From positions 124,001 to 188,000 of the forward strand of contig VGHE01000001.1 of NCBI GenBank assembly GCA_016868315.1: a stretch of 64,000 bases of DNA, written 5' to 3'. Below, piece after piece: positions 1 through 9,265 of this stretch; the first letter of the stretch is position 1; each line of letters opens with the position of its first letter. The DNA comes from Betaproteobacteria bacterium. GTDB taxonomy: Bacteria; Bdellovibrionota_B; Oligoflexia; Silvanigrellales; Silvanigrellaceae. The translations under genes were made by a program, and so were the position numbers. Below the pieces are notes generated by a model. That model was not told the DNA's origin. It worked only from the letters and a program-made list of their open reading frames with translations, and did no database searches.

Positions 1-192
1 GACGAGAAGAAGGTGGGAACCGTAAACAACGTTGGTTTTGAAGTCGACATCAACTATTCCTACAGAACCATGGATGGCATCAGACTGTCTGTGGATGGTG
101 GCCTGTGGGTTCCAGGTGGCGCTTGGGAAACCTCGGGTGTGAAGCCTGAGACGGTTTATGGAATCCGTGCCTCTGCCTCAACTTACTTCTGA
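1..192 (+). CDS. Outer-membrane beta-barrel-like protein, C-terminal fragment
   Basis: Only the last 63 codons are in the window; the frame is open at base 1 and stops with TGA at 190-192. The visible part has alternating polar and hydrophobic residues with many Gly, Tyr and Trp, and it ends in Tyr-Phe. A terminal aromatic residue is the usual signal for BAM-dependent insertion of outer-membrane barrels, so a barrel strand is the likeliest reading. Family and function cannot be given from this fragment. It converges on the M23 peptidase gene with 13 bases between the stops. Confidence 0.55.
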   Translation, partial: DEKKVGTVNNVGFEVDINYSYRTMDGIRLSVDGGLWVPGGAWETSGVKPETVYGIRASASTYF

Positions 193-205
193 GTCTTGAG
201 CCCCC

Positions 206-1324
206 TCAGAGGCCTCGAATGAAGTTGGATGGGTCGACTTTGCGTCCTCCCACTTCCACTTCATAGTGCAAGTGCGGTCCGGTGGTGCGCCCTGTTGCGC
301 CCACCAGGCCTATCAGGTCGCCCTTCGAGACGCGGGTACCCACCCGTACGAGAATTTTCTGGGCGTGTGCGTAGCGTGTGACCACGCCAAATCCATGCGC
401 AATCTCAACGTAGTTTCCATAGTCATCCGCTGCGCCCGCACGCACAACCGTGCCATTTGCGGCCGCACGAATAGGAGCTCCCATGGGAGCAGCGATGTCG
501 ACTCCATGGTGCATCTTTGATTCGCCTGTGAATGGGCTTAACCGCACGCCGTAGAAGGATGTGACGTAGCCCTGCACGGGAGCAATTGTTGGCGTCTGCG
601 AAAGACGAACTCGATAACCCTGGAGTTCGCGCAGCAGCGTGCTCAAACCTTGTAACTGCAACGAGCTTTTGTTTCGGATATCGGAGAGTGCTGCAAACAG
701 ATCTCGGAATTCAAGGTTGTCGACGTTGACGTTGCTGCCCACAGCTTGTGCTGGCAAATCAATTTTTTTATCACCATTTTGAGGGGAGTTTTTTTGTTCG
801 TCCAAGCTTGATTCAAATTTGAAGGGGTAACCTGAATCGGTCTCATTCCGGGTGGAGTCAGTCTTGGGCTTTGCCCGCGCCCGAAGGCTGAGTCCGAAGC
901 CGGCTACTTTTTTTTTTTCGCTTCGGGGGTCAAGGCTTGCAGCCTCTTGACGCACCTGATCAGAGATGTGGTCGACCTGCGCAAGGTTCGATTTTACTTC
1001 CTGCAGCTTCGCGACCAAGGCGGCAGCCTCAGAACGGATCGCTGTGTTCTCTGCTTTGAGTTTTTCGTACTCGCCTTGCAAGCTCGCCATCTTGACGAGA
1101 TTTGCGGAGAGAGCGCTGAGGAGGCCAAGCATCGCGCAAAAACCAGCCAACCCTGAGTAGAGAAACAGCTTTGGAACACGAATCCGCTTAGATGTTGCGC
1201 TTTCATTCGGGATATAGATGAAGGTGACGAAGGGAAGTTTTGAAAACCAGCCTTTTTGTCCCATGACCACCGTGGGTGGCTTGGAACTGTATGGGCTTCT
1301 GCTGTGAGCTGGCTTCCCTGACAC
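206..1324 (-). CDS. Membrane-anchored M23 (LytM-type) peptidase
   Basis: A 372-residue protein of the M23 metallopeptidase family, which cuts peptide cross-links in peptidoglycan or, in degenerate members, activates amidases. A short cytoplasmic N-terminus is followed by one membrane helix (about 53-76), a coiled coil (about 77-130), a linker and a C-terminal M23 domain (about 250-372). The zinc ligands appear intact: the HxGxD motif at 272-276 and HLH at 351-353. An active periplasmic endopeptidase is therefore more likely than an EnvC-like dead activator. The start is GTG, with GGAG seven bases upstream. The TM-coiled coil-M23 layout resembles division and elongation factors. It lies just downstream of the PP2C gene on the same strand. 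Confidence 0.9.
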   Translation of the reverse strand: MSGKPAHSRSPYSSKPPTVVMGQKGWFSKLPFVTFIYIPNESATSKRIRVPKLFLYSGLAGFCAMLGLLSALSANLVKMASLQGEYEKLKAENTAIRSEAAALVAKLQEVKSNLAQVDHISDQVRQEAASLDPRSEKKKVAGFGLSLRARAKPKTDSTRNETDSGYPFKFESSLDEQKNSPQNGDKKIDLPAQAVGSNVNVDNLEFRDLFAALSDIRNKSSLQLQGLSTLLRELQGYRVRLSQTPTIAPVQGYVTSFYGVRLSPFTGESKMHHGVDIAAPMGAPIRAAANGTVVRAGAADDYGNYVEIAHGFGVVTRYAHAQKILVRVGTRVSKGDLIGLVGATGRTTGPHLHYEVEVGGRKVDPSNFIRGL

Positions 1325-1436
1325 GAATCTTCTCCTCGTTTAACACTGAAGGGTTTCTCGGATGCCCAGAAAGTGAACTTGAATGTAATAAATCGCTATT
1401 CAGTCAAAATTAGGGCTATTTCCGTCTCCTTTTCTC

Positions 1437-2267
1437 TCAGGTGTCCAACGCGACCAACAAAATCGTGATGTTATCTTCGCCGCCACGCTCTTTTGCGAGC
1501 TCAATCATGTGTTCGGCGACCCACCCGAGGTCGTCTTCCAGGAGCAAATCTGCCATCTCCTTCTCGCTGACCTTGTTTGACAGGCCATCGCTGCAGAGAA
1601 GAAAGCGATCTCCTCGAAAAGGCTCGAAACTCAGTACATCGACCTCTTCATCCTCCTGATATCCCACGCATCGTGTGATCACGCTTTTCATTTGAGAGGC
1701 CATGGGTGATTCGGGATGCAGAACACCTGCTCGAATCTTTTCTTGGAAAAGGCTGTGATCGCTGGTCAGTTGATAAAATAGGCCTGCGCGCAGCAAGTAA
1801 CACCGACTGTCGCCGACGTGGGCAACACACGCCTTTGGGCTACCACTCTGACCGGGATGGGCTGGATTGCGCACGGGAAGCCACAGTGCAGTCGCTGTTG
1901 TGCCCATTCCGCGCAGGTTGGGGAGCTCAAGCGAGCGTGCATAAATATTGAGACACGCCGAGTTGACGGCTTGTTTGAGAATGATCTCTCTTGCCTGGGA
2001 ATCGGAGCTGCAAAGCTCTCGAAAGCGCGTATTGATTTCATTTTTGAGAGTTTCTACTGCGAGAGAGCTTGCAACTTCTCCGCCCGCGCGGCCACCCATG
2101 CCATCTGCAACAACGAACAATCCGAATTCAGGCTCTGCCAAAAAGGAGTCCTGGTTGTTCTCACGCACCATGCCGACATCGCTCAAAGCACTGTGGCGCA
2201 GATGTATTCCGTTCCAATCGTGGAGCGGGCGTTTAGCACTTTGGCCTGAATAAGCTCTTGAATTCAT
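1437..2267 (-). CDS. PP2C-family serine/threonine protein phosphatase
   Basis: A 276-residue soluble protein with the full set of PPM/PP2C motifs. These are SDxGxxRxxNQD near residue 30, VVADGMGG (metal-binding Asp), GDSR in the middle, LLCSDGL, and GGEDNIT near the C-terminus. The four acidic residues that hold the two Mn/Mg ions are present. The family removes phosphate from Ser/Thr and usually opposes Hanks-type kinases. No kinase gene is visible here, but three FHA (phosphothreonine-reader) proteins are encoded at 41-44.5 kb. The start ATG has GGGGAG four bases upstream. The M23 peptidase follows on the same strand after about 110 bases. Confidence 0.93.
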   Translation of the reverse strand: MNSRAYSGQSAKRPLHDWNGIHLRHSALSDVGMVRENNQDSFLAEPEFGLFVVADGMGGRAGGEVASSLAVETLKNEINTRFRELCSSDSQAREIILKQAVNSACLNIYARSLELPNLRGMGTTATALWLPVRNPAHPGQSGSPKACVAHVGDSRCYLLRAGLFYQLTSDHSLFQEKIRAGVLHPESPMASQMKSVITRCVGYQEDEEVDVLSFEPFRGDRFLLCSDGLSNKVSEKEMADLLLEDDLGWVAEHMIELAKERGGEDNITILLVALDT

Positions 2268-2431
2268 CCGGCTCCCCTGGCTTTCACTCTGCCCCTAGTT
2301 TCTCTCATTGCGCACAGAGGAGCCGGGAAGAAGGGAACCTCACGTCAAATTTGACAGCCGGCAAAAGATTTCATGCTTTTCAGCTGAGTCCGCGACGAAA
2401 CGGGAAGATGGAGGCGGAGAGATAAGTGAAG

Positions 2432-2508
2432 TGGCCTGGTCGGCAGGATTCGAACCTGCGACCATCGGATTAGAAATCCGATGCTCTATCCAGCTGAGCT
2501 ACGACCAG
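2432..2508 (-). tRNA. tRNA-Arg (anticodon TCT)
   Basis: Read on the minus strand the sequence folds into a standard cloverleaf. It has a 7-bp acceptor stem (CTGGTCG with CGACCAG), a GCTC/GAGC D stem, an anticodon stem CGGAT/ATCCG with loop TTTCTAA, and a T arm GCAGG-TTCGAAT-CCTGC. A discriminator G is followed by an encoded CCA. The anticodon TCT reads AGA/AGG arginine codons. It is divergent from pilB. Confidence 0.97.
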
Positions 2509-2516
2509 ACGCACAA

Positions 2517-2544
2517 GACTTATCACACCGCGGTGACGTTGCAA
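2517..2544 (-). promoter_or_regulatory. Possible sigma70-type promoter for tRNA-Arg
   Basis: On the minus strand TTGCAA (2539-2544) and TAAGTC (2517-2522) are 16 bases apart and end 8 bases before the tRNA. The -35 box is fair and the -10 box poor, so the position is the main support. Confidence 0.35.
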
Positions 2545-2564
2545 GTGAGAGGGATGCTCAGGAC

Positions 2565-4313
2565 ATGGCTGGTGCTCGCATCGTCGAAATCATCAAACGC
2601 TCGAATCTGGTAGGCCAAGCGGATTTTGCCAGAGCCGTTGAGTTTGCCGAACGCGACAATGTGCCATTGGCTCTGTTTCTGCTTCGAAACCGGCTCGTGG
2701 CCGAAGATGCTTTGATGAAGGCTCTCTCTGAGGGGCTTGGGGGAATGGAAGTCATTTCGCCCGACAAAATCGACATCGACCCCAATATCTTAGCCAGCGT
2801 GCCCCGCGAAATAGTCGTTCAGCACCGCATTATTCCCATCAACAAGGTCACCAACAATCTCATTCTTGCGGTTGGCGACCCAACGAATTTGTCTGCTTTC
2901 GACGCAATTTCTGCAAAGCTGGGGGTGAAGCTCAGGCTCAAGCTTGCCAGTGAGCTATCCATCCAGAACGCCATTGGCCGCTATTATGGCGCGGGAGAGG
3001 AAGCTGCAAAGATTGCTGCCCAGCAGAAGGCCATGCAACAGAAGGCGGCAGCTGCGCTGGTCAACATGACATCGGGCGGAGCGAATGACAGCGGCGAGAG
3101 CTACGTCATTAATTACGTCGAACGCCTCATGTTGATTGCAGCCCAGAAGCGAGCCAGTGACATTCACATTGAGCCCTTTGAAAGCAGCATTCGCATTCGG
3201 CTGCGTATCGATGGTTCCTTGATTGAGTATAAGCCTCATGCCCGCTACGAATTCAAAGATGCTTTGTTGTCCCGTGTGAAATTGATTTCTGGACTGGATA
3301 TTTTCGAGAAACGTCTGCCGCAGGACGGAAATGCTAAGCTCGATATTCCTGGCCTGGGTAAAATGGACTTTCGTGTCAGCAGTCTGCCCTCGGTTTGGGG
3401 TGAAAAGATCGTTTTGCGTCTGCTCGATAAAAGCAACCTTCAGCTCGACATGACTGAACTGGGTTTCGACGGCGATCAGCTGATTCAATTCAAAGATTCA
3501 ATTATGAAGCCCTTCGGGATGGTTATTGTCACGGGACCAACAGGCTCTGGTAAAACTACGACCTTGTATTCCGCGTTGAACGAGCTCAACCGCATCACAG
3601 ACAACGTCGTCACCGCAGAAGATCCAGTTGAATTCACTATTCCTGGAATTTGTCAGGTCAATGTTCGCCCGGATATTGATTTCACATTCTCCAAAGCGCT
3701 TAAGGCCTTTTTGCGACAAGATCCGGACATCATCATGGTGGGTGAGATTCGTGATCTCGAGACCGGCGAAATTGCGATGAAAGCTGCGCTCACTGGCCAC
3801 ATCGTTCTTTCCACTCTTCACACAAACAATGCGGCTGAAAGCATCGAACGTCTGCGCAATATGGGCATAGACAAGTTCACTATTGTTTCGGCACTGAACT
3901 GTGTGGTTGCCCAGCGCCTGGTGCGCAAAATCTGCAATGAATGCCGCGAGGTTGATCCTGTTTCTGCGGAGAAACAGATAGCTCTCGGACTTCCAGAAAA
4001 ATACGTGGGCAAGTTTAAAATCTACAAAGGCCTGGGCTGCGAAAACTGCAACCACACGGGTTACCGGGGGCGGGCTGCAATTTACGAAGTGCTCACCGTG
4101 AGTGAGCCGGTCAAACGCGCGATTGTAGAGAACATGACCGCAATTGAAATAAAGAGAATTGCCATGACAAGCGGAATGCAGACGCTACGGCAAAGTGCGT
4201 GGCGTAAGGTCTACAAAGGGGTAACATCAGTGGATGAGCTGATTGAGGCCAGTGGATCCGATGACGATGCAAAGTCTGCGGCGATGCGAATCGAGCAAAT
4301 GAGGAGTGCTTGA
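2565..4313 (+). CDS. pilB: Type IV pilus assembly ATPase PilB
   Basis: A 582-residue GspE/PilB-family hexameric ATPase that powers pilus extension from the cytoplasmic face of the inner membrane. The N-terminal MshEN-type domain spans roughly 1-150. The ATPase core has Walker A GPTGSGKTTT (about 323), the Asp box, Walker B with VGEIRD, and the His box. A four-cysteine zinc site, CNEC near 455 and CENC near 491, is typical of PilB and GspE. The reading frame is open back into the tRNA, so the ATG at 2565 was chosen because it gives the usual N-terminus; its Shine-Dalgarno is weak. pilT starts one base after the stop, and pilC follows. Confidence 0.95.
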   Translation: MAGARIVEIIKRSNLVGQADFARAVEFAERDNVPLALFLLRNRLVAEDALMKALSEGLGGMEVISPDKIDIDPNILASVPREIVVQHRIIPINKVTNNLILAVGDPTNLSAFDAISAKLGVKLRLKLASELSIQNAIGRYYGAGEEAAKIAAQQKAMQQKAAAALVNMTSGGANDSGESYVINYVERLMLIAAQKRASDIHIEPFESSIRIRLRIDGSLIEYKPHARYEFKDALLSRVKLISGLDIFEKRLPQDGNAKLDIPGLGKMDFRVSSLPSVWGEKIVLRLLDKSNLQLDMTELGFDGDQLIQFKDSIMKPFGMVIVTGPTGSGKTTTLYSALNELNRITDNVVTAEDPVEFTIPGICQVNVRPDIDFTFSKALKAFLRQDPDIIMVGEIRDLETGEIAMKAALTGHIVLSTLHTNNAAESIERLRNMGIDKFTIVSALNCVVAQRLVRKICNECREVDPVSAEKQIALGLPEKYVGKFKIYKGLGCENCNHTGYRGRAAIYEVLTVSEPVKRAIVENMTAIEIKRIAMTSGMQTLRQSAWRKVYKGVTSVDELIEASGSDDDAKSAAMRIEQMRSA

Positions 4314-4314
4314 T

Positions 4315-5403
4315 ATGGCGCTAAAAGTTTCGCTTCAACAGCTGCTTAAAACTCAATCCGACCAGAATGCATCGGATCTTCACATCAGTGTTGGAACTCC
4401 TCCACAATTGCGTATTCATGGTGAATTGTGCCCCATCAAGATCGATCCACTCACGGCTGCAGACACCGAGTCTTTGTGTTACTCGGTTTTGACTGAGGAA
4501 CAGCGCAGAGTTTTTGAGGAACATCGTGAGCTCGATCTGTCCTTCAGTGTTAAAGGGGTAGCCCGTTTTCGTGCCAATATTTTTCGCCAGAAAGCTGCTG
4601 TCGGCGGCGTATTTCGCCTTATTCCAAGCCAAATTAAAAGTTTTGAAGACTTAGCTTTGCCTGCAGTGGTTGGAAGTCTGTGCACGCTCTCGCGTGGGTT
4701 GGTGTTGGTCACCGGCGCAACGGGAAGTGGTAAATCGACGACCCTTGCCGCAATGATCGACAAAATCAACCGAGAACTTCCGGGGCATATTCTGACGTTG
4801 GAAGATCCCATTGAATTTTCGCATGAGCACAAACGATGTATTGTGAACCAGCGTGAGGTCGGCTCAGACACCGATTCCATTACGCGCGCACTCAAGAGCT
4901 CGCTGCGTCAGGATCCGGATGTGGTGCTCATCGGTGAGTTGCGCGATTTCGAAACTATTTCGGCAGCGCTGACGATCGCTGAAACAGGGCATCTTGTGTT
5001 TGCCACCCTCCATACCAATTCGGCCATTTCGACTATCAACCGAATCATTGATGTTTTTCCAGCCCACCAGCACAACCAGGTGCGCACCCAGCTGTCGACA
5101 AGTCTGCAAGCGGTGATGAGCCAGCAGCTCTTGCCACGGACGACCGGTGGACGTGCGTTGGCTCTGGAAATCCTGCTTCCAAATCCGGCCATCCGCAGCC
5201 AGATCCGTGAAGACAAAATTCACATGATTTACCAAAGTATGCAGATGGGATCTGAAAAAACAGGGATGCAAACACTGAACCAGTCTCTGGTTGCTCTCGT
5301 GCAAAAGCGTGCAATTTCTGTCGATACAGCGATGAACGCTGCCTATGATGCGGATGAACTGAAAGGGCTTCTACAGCGAGCAGGACTCGGAAAGGTTGGG
5401 TAA
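4315..5403 (+). CDS. pilT: Type IV pilus retraction ATPase PilT
   Basis: A 362-residue ATPase of the PilT family, which drives pilus retraction and hence twitching motility. Walker A GATGSGKST lies near residue 133, followed by LEDPIEF (Asp box), IGELRD (Walker B) and a His box. An AIRSQIRE-type motif near the C-terminus matches the conserved AIRNLIRE element of PilT. It lacks the PilB zinc cysteines. The start ATG at 4315 has GAGGAG nine bases upstream, inside the end of pilB, so the genes are probably translationally coupled. An upstream in-frame GTG at 4306 overlaps that ribosome site and is less likely. PilT and the related PilU are hard to separate by eye. Confidence 0.93.
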   Translation: MALKVSLQQLLKTQSDQNASDLHISVGTPPQLRIHGELCPIKIDPLTAADTESLCYSVLTEEQRRVFEEHRELDLSFSVKGVARFRANIFRQKAAVGGVFRLIPSQIKSFEDLALPAVVGSLCTLSRGLVLVTGATGSGKSTTLAAMIDKINRELPGHILTLEDPIEFSHEHKRCIVNQREVGSDTDSITRALKSSLRQDPDVVLIGELRDFETISAALTIAETGHLVFATLHTNSAISTINRIIDVFPAHQHNQVRTQLSTSLQAVMSQQLLPRTTGGRALALEILLPNPAIRSQIREDKIHMIYQSMQMGSEKTGMQTLNQSLVALVQKRAISVDTAMNAAYDADELKGLLQRAGLGKVG

Positions 5404-5430
5404 GATTCATGATCAGCCGCGAGGTGCGAC

Positions 5431-6663
5431 ATGACCATGTATGAATACTCTGGCCGAGATAGGTCAGGGCGCAGAGTCGATGGTCGTTTCGATGCGCGTA
5501 CCGAAGCTGAGGCGCGTCAGGTGCTGCGCTTAATGGGTGTTTCGGAAGCCAAAATCAACGGCGGCAGTGCGAAAACATCAACCGAAATCAAGTTGCCCGA
5601 ATTTATGCAGAAGTGGAATCAAAACAGAGGGGTCAAGGATTCAGACCTGGTCACTTTCACCAAACAACTTTCAGTGATGATTGATGCCGGTGTTTCTGTT
5701 GTGAAGGCATTGGAGTTGCTCGGTGCTCAGGCAAGCAATCCCACAATGCGTAACGCCATTGGATCTTTGCGTGGTAAAGTTGAGCGTGGTCTTGAGTTGT
5801 CAGATTCAATGCAGGCTATTCCGGCTATTTTTGATGAGCTTTACTGTTCGCTGGTTCGTGCTGGAACTGCATCTGGACAGCTGGATGTCATTCTTAAACG
5901 TCTGAGTCAGTACATTGAGAAAAATGCCAAGTTGAAGCGGCAGCTTTTCAGTGCGATGTTTTATCCATCGATCGTATTGACCATCGCGCTCGCTTTGACT
6001 GTCTTCATGTTGGTCGTTATCGTTCCCATGTTGGCGAGCACTTTTTTAGAAGGTGGCAAGGAGCTGCCAGGTCTCACTCAGGCGGTGATTTCTGTCAGTA
6101 ATTTATTGCGCGACAACTTTCTCTACTTGATCGGAGCTTTGGCTGGTTCGGTTTATTTTTTTAAAAAGTGGATTGCAACACCAACGGGTCGATATCAGTG
6201 GGACTCCTTTCTCTTGCGCATTCCACTCGTGGGAACCCTGGTGCTTAAAATCAGCATCGCCCGCTTTGCCAGCACGTGCTCTACACTCGTGGCATCCGGT
6301 GTGGGAATTACCGATGTCTTGCAGACCGCTCAGGGAGTTCTTGGTAACAAGCTTCTTGAGGAGAGTATTGGTCGCGTGCGAGAGGGAGTTATTCAGGGTA
6401 AAGGAATGGGTTTGCCCATGTCGCAAGAAAAGTTTTTTCCACCCATGGTGACCAGCATGGTGAGCATTGGCGAGGCCTCGGGCCGCTTGGATGCAATGCT
6501 GGAAAAAGTGTCTGAGTTTTATGAGGAAGAAGTTGATGTGGCTATGGCAGCCTTACTCAAGGCCATCGAGCCCGCAATGTTTGTGTTCATTGGTGGCGTG
6601 GTTGGCGTTATTTTGATCGCGATGTATCTGCCGGTGTTTGACCTGGCTTCGGTCGGCGGGTAA
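5431..6663 (+). CDS. pilC: Type IV pilus inner-membrane platform protein PilC
   Basis: A 410-residue GspF/PilC-family polytopic membrane protein that forms the platform linking the PilB/PilT motors to the pilus base. It has two repeats of the T2SSF cytoplasmic domain (about 70-195 and 270-395), each followed by hydrophobic helices (about 175-205, 220-245 and 380-405). The N-terminal MYEYSGRDRSGR motif is typical. It is third in the pilBTC operon, 27 bases after pilT. Its 3' end overlaps the convergent hrpB gene by 56 bases. A second ATG two codons downstream is an alternative start. Confidence 0.95.
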   Translation: MTMYEYSGRDRSGRRVDGRFDARTEAEARQVLRLMGVSEAKINGGSAKTSTEIKLPEFMQKWNQNRGVKDSDLVTFTKQLSVMIDAGVSVVKALELLGAQASNPTMRNAIGSLRGKVERGLELSDSMQAIPAIFDELYCSLVRAGTASGQLDVILKRLSQYIEKNAKLKRQLFSAMFYPSIVLTIALALTVFMLVVIVPMLASTFLEGGKELPGLTQAVISVSNLLRDNFLYLIGALAGSVYFFKKWIATPTGRYQWDSFLLRIPLVGTLVLKISIARFASTCSTLVASGVGITDVLQTAQGVLGNKLLEESIGRVREGVIQGKGMGLPMSQEKFFPPMVTSMVSIGEASGRLDAMLEKVSEFYEEEVDVAMAALLKAIEPAMFVFIGGVVGVILIAMYLPVFDLASVGG

Positions 6664-9226
6664 GCGGCTCTGCATTTTTGGGATCATCTGGCCAATAGTG
6701 TCGCGGATAACGCCTCGACATTTCTTTTTTGACATCCGGATAAGTGTTTTTCCAGAAATTGGCGAGATCGGTGGTCACCTGTACGGATTGCCCGTTGGGT
6801 GCCAAGAGGTGCACCGTAACCGGCAAACTGCCTTGAAGCAGTTTGGGTGTTTCCATGGTTCCAAAGAAATCTTGCATGCGTGATGAAAGCCAGGGGGGTT
6901 GTCCGGCGATATAATTGACTTCGACCTTGCGACCGGAATTAAGTGCAATTTTTACGGGAAGCTCGCGTTCGAGCAGGGTCTTGAGCTCCCAAGGGATAAA
7001 CGTATCGATGTAATCTTGCAAAGGCACAGCAGCAATTTCTGCGAATGATTTCTTACCTTCGCAGATGTGTACGAGAAAGAGTTCAAAATCATCTTCCAGC
7101 AGGCTCACTTCCAAAGTGTCGGGAAAGCGCTTTTTGAGGAGCGCAAGTCGATGCTGAAAAAAGTCGAGCGATCTGAGGTCGTGAAATGGACGCGGCCATT
7201 GCGTTTTGAGCTGCTTGAATAATTCCTGTTCGAGCTGAGATTGTTCGGCAGAAACCTGCCGCTCCTCCAGTACGAGTGCATCCAGGCAAACGCGTTCAAC
7301 ACTGCGTACCCGTTCCGACTGGTCATCCCACGCCACCACAACTTCGCTGCGCACCCGCTCTGGCAGGAGTTCCTTGAGGCGAACTGCACTTAAGCCAGCA
7401 GCAGCTGTGATTTCTGTGGTGAAGTGCGCCACACCTGATCGCCTCACCTGTTCCGCCTCGAGCGCGATGGCAAATGCTGAGTCCTGTACCGTGCTTGAGT
7501 TCGAAAGTTGAGCGAGTCCTCCGCGTGCAAATACGGCCTCTTGATTTGATTTTGCGTTGGCTTTGTTGCGGCGCAGAGAGACTATTCTATCAGGAAATCC
7601 TGCAAGCAGAATGCGCGCATACGGGCTGCATTCTTCGCTGTGATTTGAAGATAATTGAAGCGGCTCTTTTTTAATTTGTGCGAGTCGGATTAAGGATTCG
7701 CGGCTGCGTTCAATTTTCTTCATTTGGGAGCTATCCAAGAGGTCTCGTAGAGAGCCAGGCAGCCGCTGCGTTGGGGAATTATATGCCTCCACAATCAGAG
7801 CCTGATGGTGGAGATCGCAGTCGGTATGGACGCGTGCTTCAAACTGTCCTGACTTGAAGACCTGACCTTCATTGAGGATGCTCGCAAGTAAGCAAGCTTC
7901 TGCGAGTTGTCCTGTTTCCCTGCTTTCTTCCAGGATTCTGCCAAGCCTTGGGTGCAGCGGCCAGCGAGCCATGGCCTCACCGCGCGCTGTTGGTGCACCA
8001 TCCGTATCTACAGCACCGAGTTCTGAAAGAAGTTGCTTGGCAGCAGTAGCGTTGTCAGCATTCGGAGGGTCAAGCCATTCGAAGGAATCAAAACTCATTT
8101 TTTCGCCGTGTTTGAATATTCTTCGTGCAGCAACGCCAACCTCAAGCATAACTTGTGCAAGATCCATGCGCTGAATCTCGGGTCTCTCTTGGCCATTTCG
8201 TCCCTGAAAATCGGCACGTGTGTAAAGGCGTCGAGCAATGCCAGGGGCTGTGCGTCCGGCGCGACCAGAGCGTTGTGTGGCGCTCGCTTGGCTTATGGGT
8301 TTGACATCGAGCGAAGGAAGTCCACTCCAATGGGCGTGGCTGGCCATTTTTGCAAGACCTGAATCGACGACTCCCGTAACACCTGGAATGGTGAGGCTGG
8401 TTTCTGCAACGTTGGTTGAGAGAATGACCTTTCGCTTTGTATGGCTTTGAAAAACTTTTTTCTGCTCTGAGCTGGGCAGTTCTGCACGGAGCTCAAAGAT
8501 ATCGAATTCATTTTTCATTTTTGAGGTTGCCAGTGCCTGCGCTGTGCGGCGGATTTCTGCAGCACCCGTGAGAAAAACGAGGATGTCACCCGAGCAGCGA
8601 GAATCCGCTAAGAGCGACTCAACGGCAACAGTCACTCTCCACTCGAGTGGGCGATCGTCTTGTGCCCCATCGAAAACAATTTCAACCGGCCAGGTTGGAA
8701 CATCGGCTTTCAGAAGAGCGGCGTCGGGTATTTTTTCCTGCAGCTTTTCGGTATCCAGCGTAGCCGACATAATAATGAGTTTGAGATCAGGTCGAGTGGA
8801 TTTTTGCAGCGCTCTGACCATCACAAAAGCAATGTCAGAATGCATGTTCCTTTCATGAAATTCATCGAGAATGACATAGTCGACCCCGGAGAGTTCCGGG
8901 TCTGTGAGCAAGGTTCTCAAAAACAACCCTTCGGTCATGAAGACAGTTCTCGTTTTGGGAGTGATAAGCCGTTCGTGTCGAATTTGGAACCCAACGTCAT
9001 GCCCGCAAGGCTGACCGATTTCTTCAGAAATTCTCTCTGCCGACATGCGCGCGGCAAGGCGGCGAGGCTCAAGCACAAGAATTTTTGAGGATGAGCTGCG
9101 CATCAGAAACTGCGGTACCCGAGTTGTCTTTCCGCTTCCAGGAGGAGCCTGGAGGATTAGAGTTGTTCTCTGCTTTAGAGCTTCACAGATGTCGGTTTCG
9201 AGAGCGTCGATGGGAAGAGAAATCAT
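6608..9226 (-). CDS. hrpB: ATP-dependent helicase HrpB (DEAH/RHA family)
   Basis: An 872-residue superfamily-2 RNA helicase-like ATPase of the HrpB type. Walker A APPGSGKTT lies near residue 30, the DEFH form of motif II is followed by ERN, and motif III is SATLD. Later come SLTIPGVTGVVDSG and the QRSGRAGR motif VI, then the HA2-like region and an HrpB_C domain with the characteristic PRHYWPDDP element at the end. Length is normal for HrpB. Its cellular role is poorly defined in most bacteria. The ATG at 9226 is preferred over a TTG two codons earlier, but neither has a strong ribosome site. Confidence 0.92.
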   Translation of the reverse strand: MISLPIDALETDICEALKQRTTLILQAPPGSGKTTRVPQFLMRSSSSKILVLEPRRLAARMSAERISEEIGQPCGHDVGFQIRHERLITPKTRTVFMTEGLFLRTLLTDPELSGVDYVILDEFHERNMHSDIAFVMVRALQKSTRPDLKLIIMSATLDTEKLQEKIPDAALLKADVPTWPVEIVFDGAQDDRPLEWRVTVAVESLLADSRCSGDILVFLTGAAEIRRTAQALATSKMKNEFDIFELRAELPSSEQKKVFQSHTKRKVILSTNVAETSLTIPGVTGVVDSGLAKMASHAHWSGLPSLDVKPISQASATQRSGRAGRTAPGIARRLYTRADFQGRNGQERPEIQRMDLAQVMLEVGVAARRIFKHGEKMSFDSFEWLDPPNADNATAAKQLLSELGAVDTDGAPTARGEAMARWPLHPRLGRILEESRETGQLAEACLLASILNEGQVFKSGQFEARVHTDCDLHHQALIVEAYNSPTQRLPGSLRDLLDSSQMKKIERSRESLIRLAQIKKEPLQLSSNHSEECSPYARILLAGFPDRIVSLRRNKANAKSNQEAVFARGGLAQLSNSSTVQDSAFAIALEAEQVRRSGVAHFTTEITAAAGLSAVRLKELLPERVRSEVVVAWDDQSERVRSVERVCLDALVLEERQVSAEQSQLEQELFKQLKTQWPRPFHDLRSLDFFQHRLALLKKRFPDTLEVSLLEDDFELFLVHICEGKKSFAEIAAVPLQDYIDTFIPWELKTLLERELPVKIALNSGRKVEVNYIAGQPPWLSSRMQDFFGTMETPKLLQGSLPVTVHLLAPNGQSVQVTTDLANFWKNTYPDVKKEMSRRYPRHYWPDDPKNAEPLTRRPKPGQTPADTSRSK

Positions 9227-9265
9227 GCGCAACTCACAGCGGAGAAAATTCGTGGTGTGTGTGTT

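Noticed and set aside
2481-2564. Upstream extension of the pilB frame starting inside tRNA-Arg
   Set aside because: It overlaps a complete tRNA on the other strand, and PilB homologues start close to the ATG at 2565.
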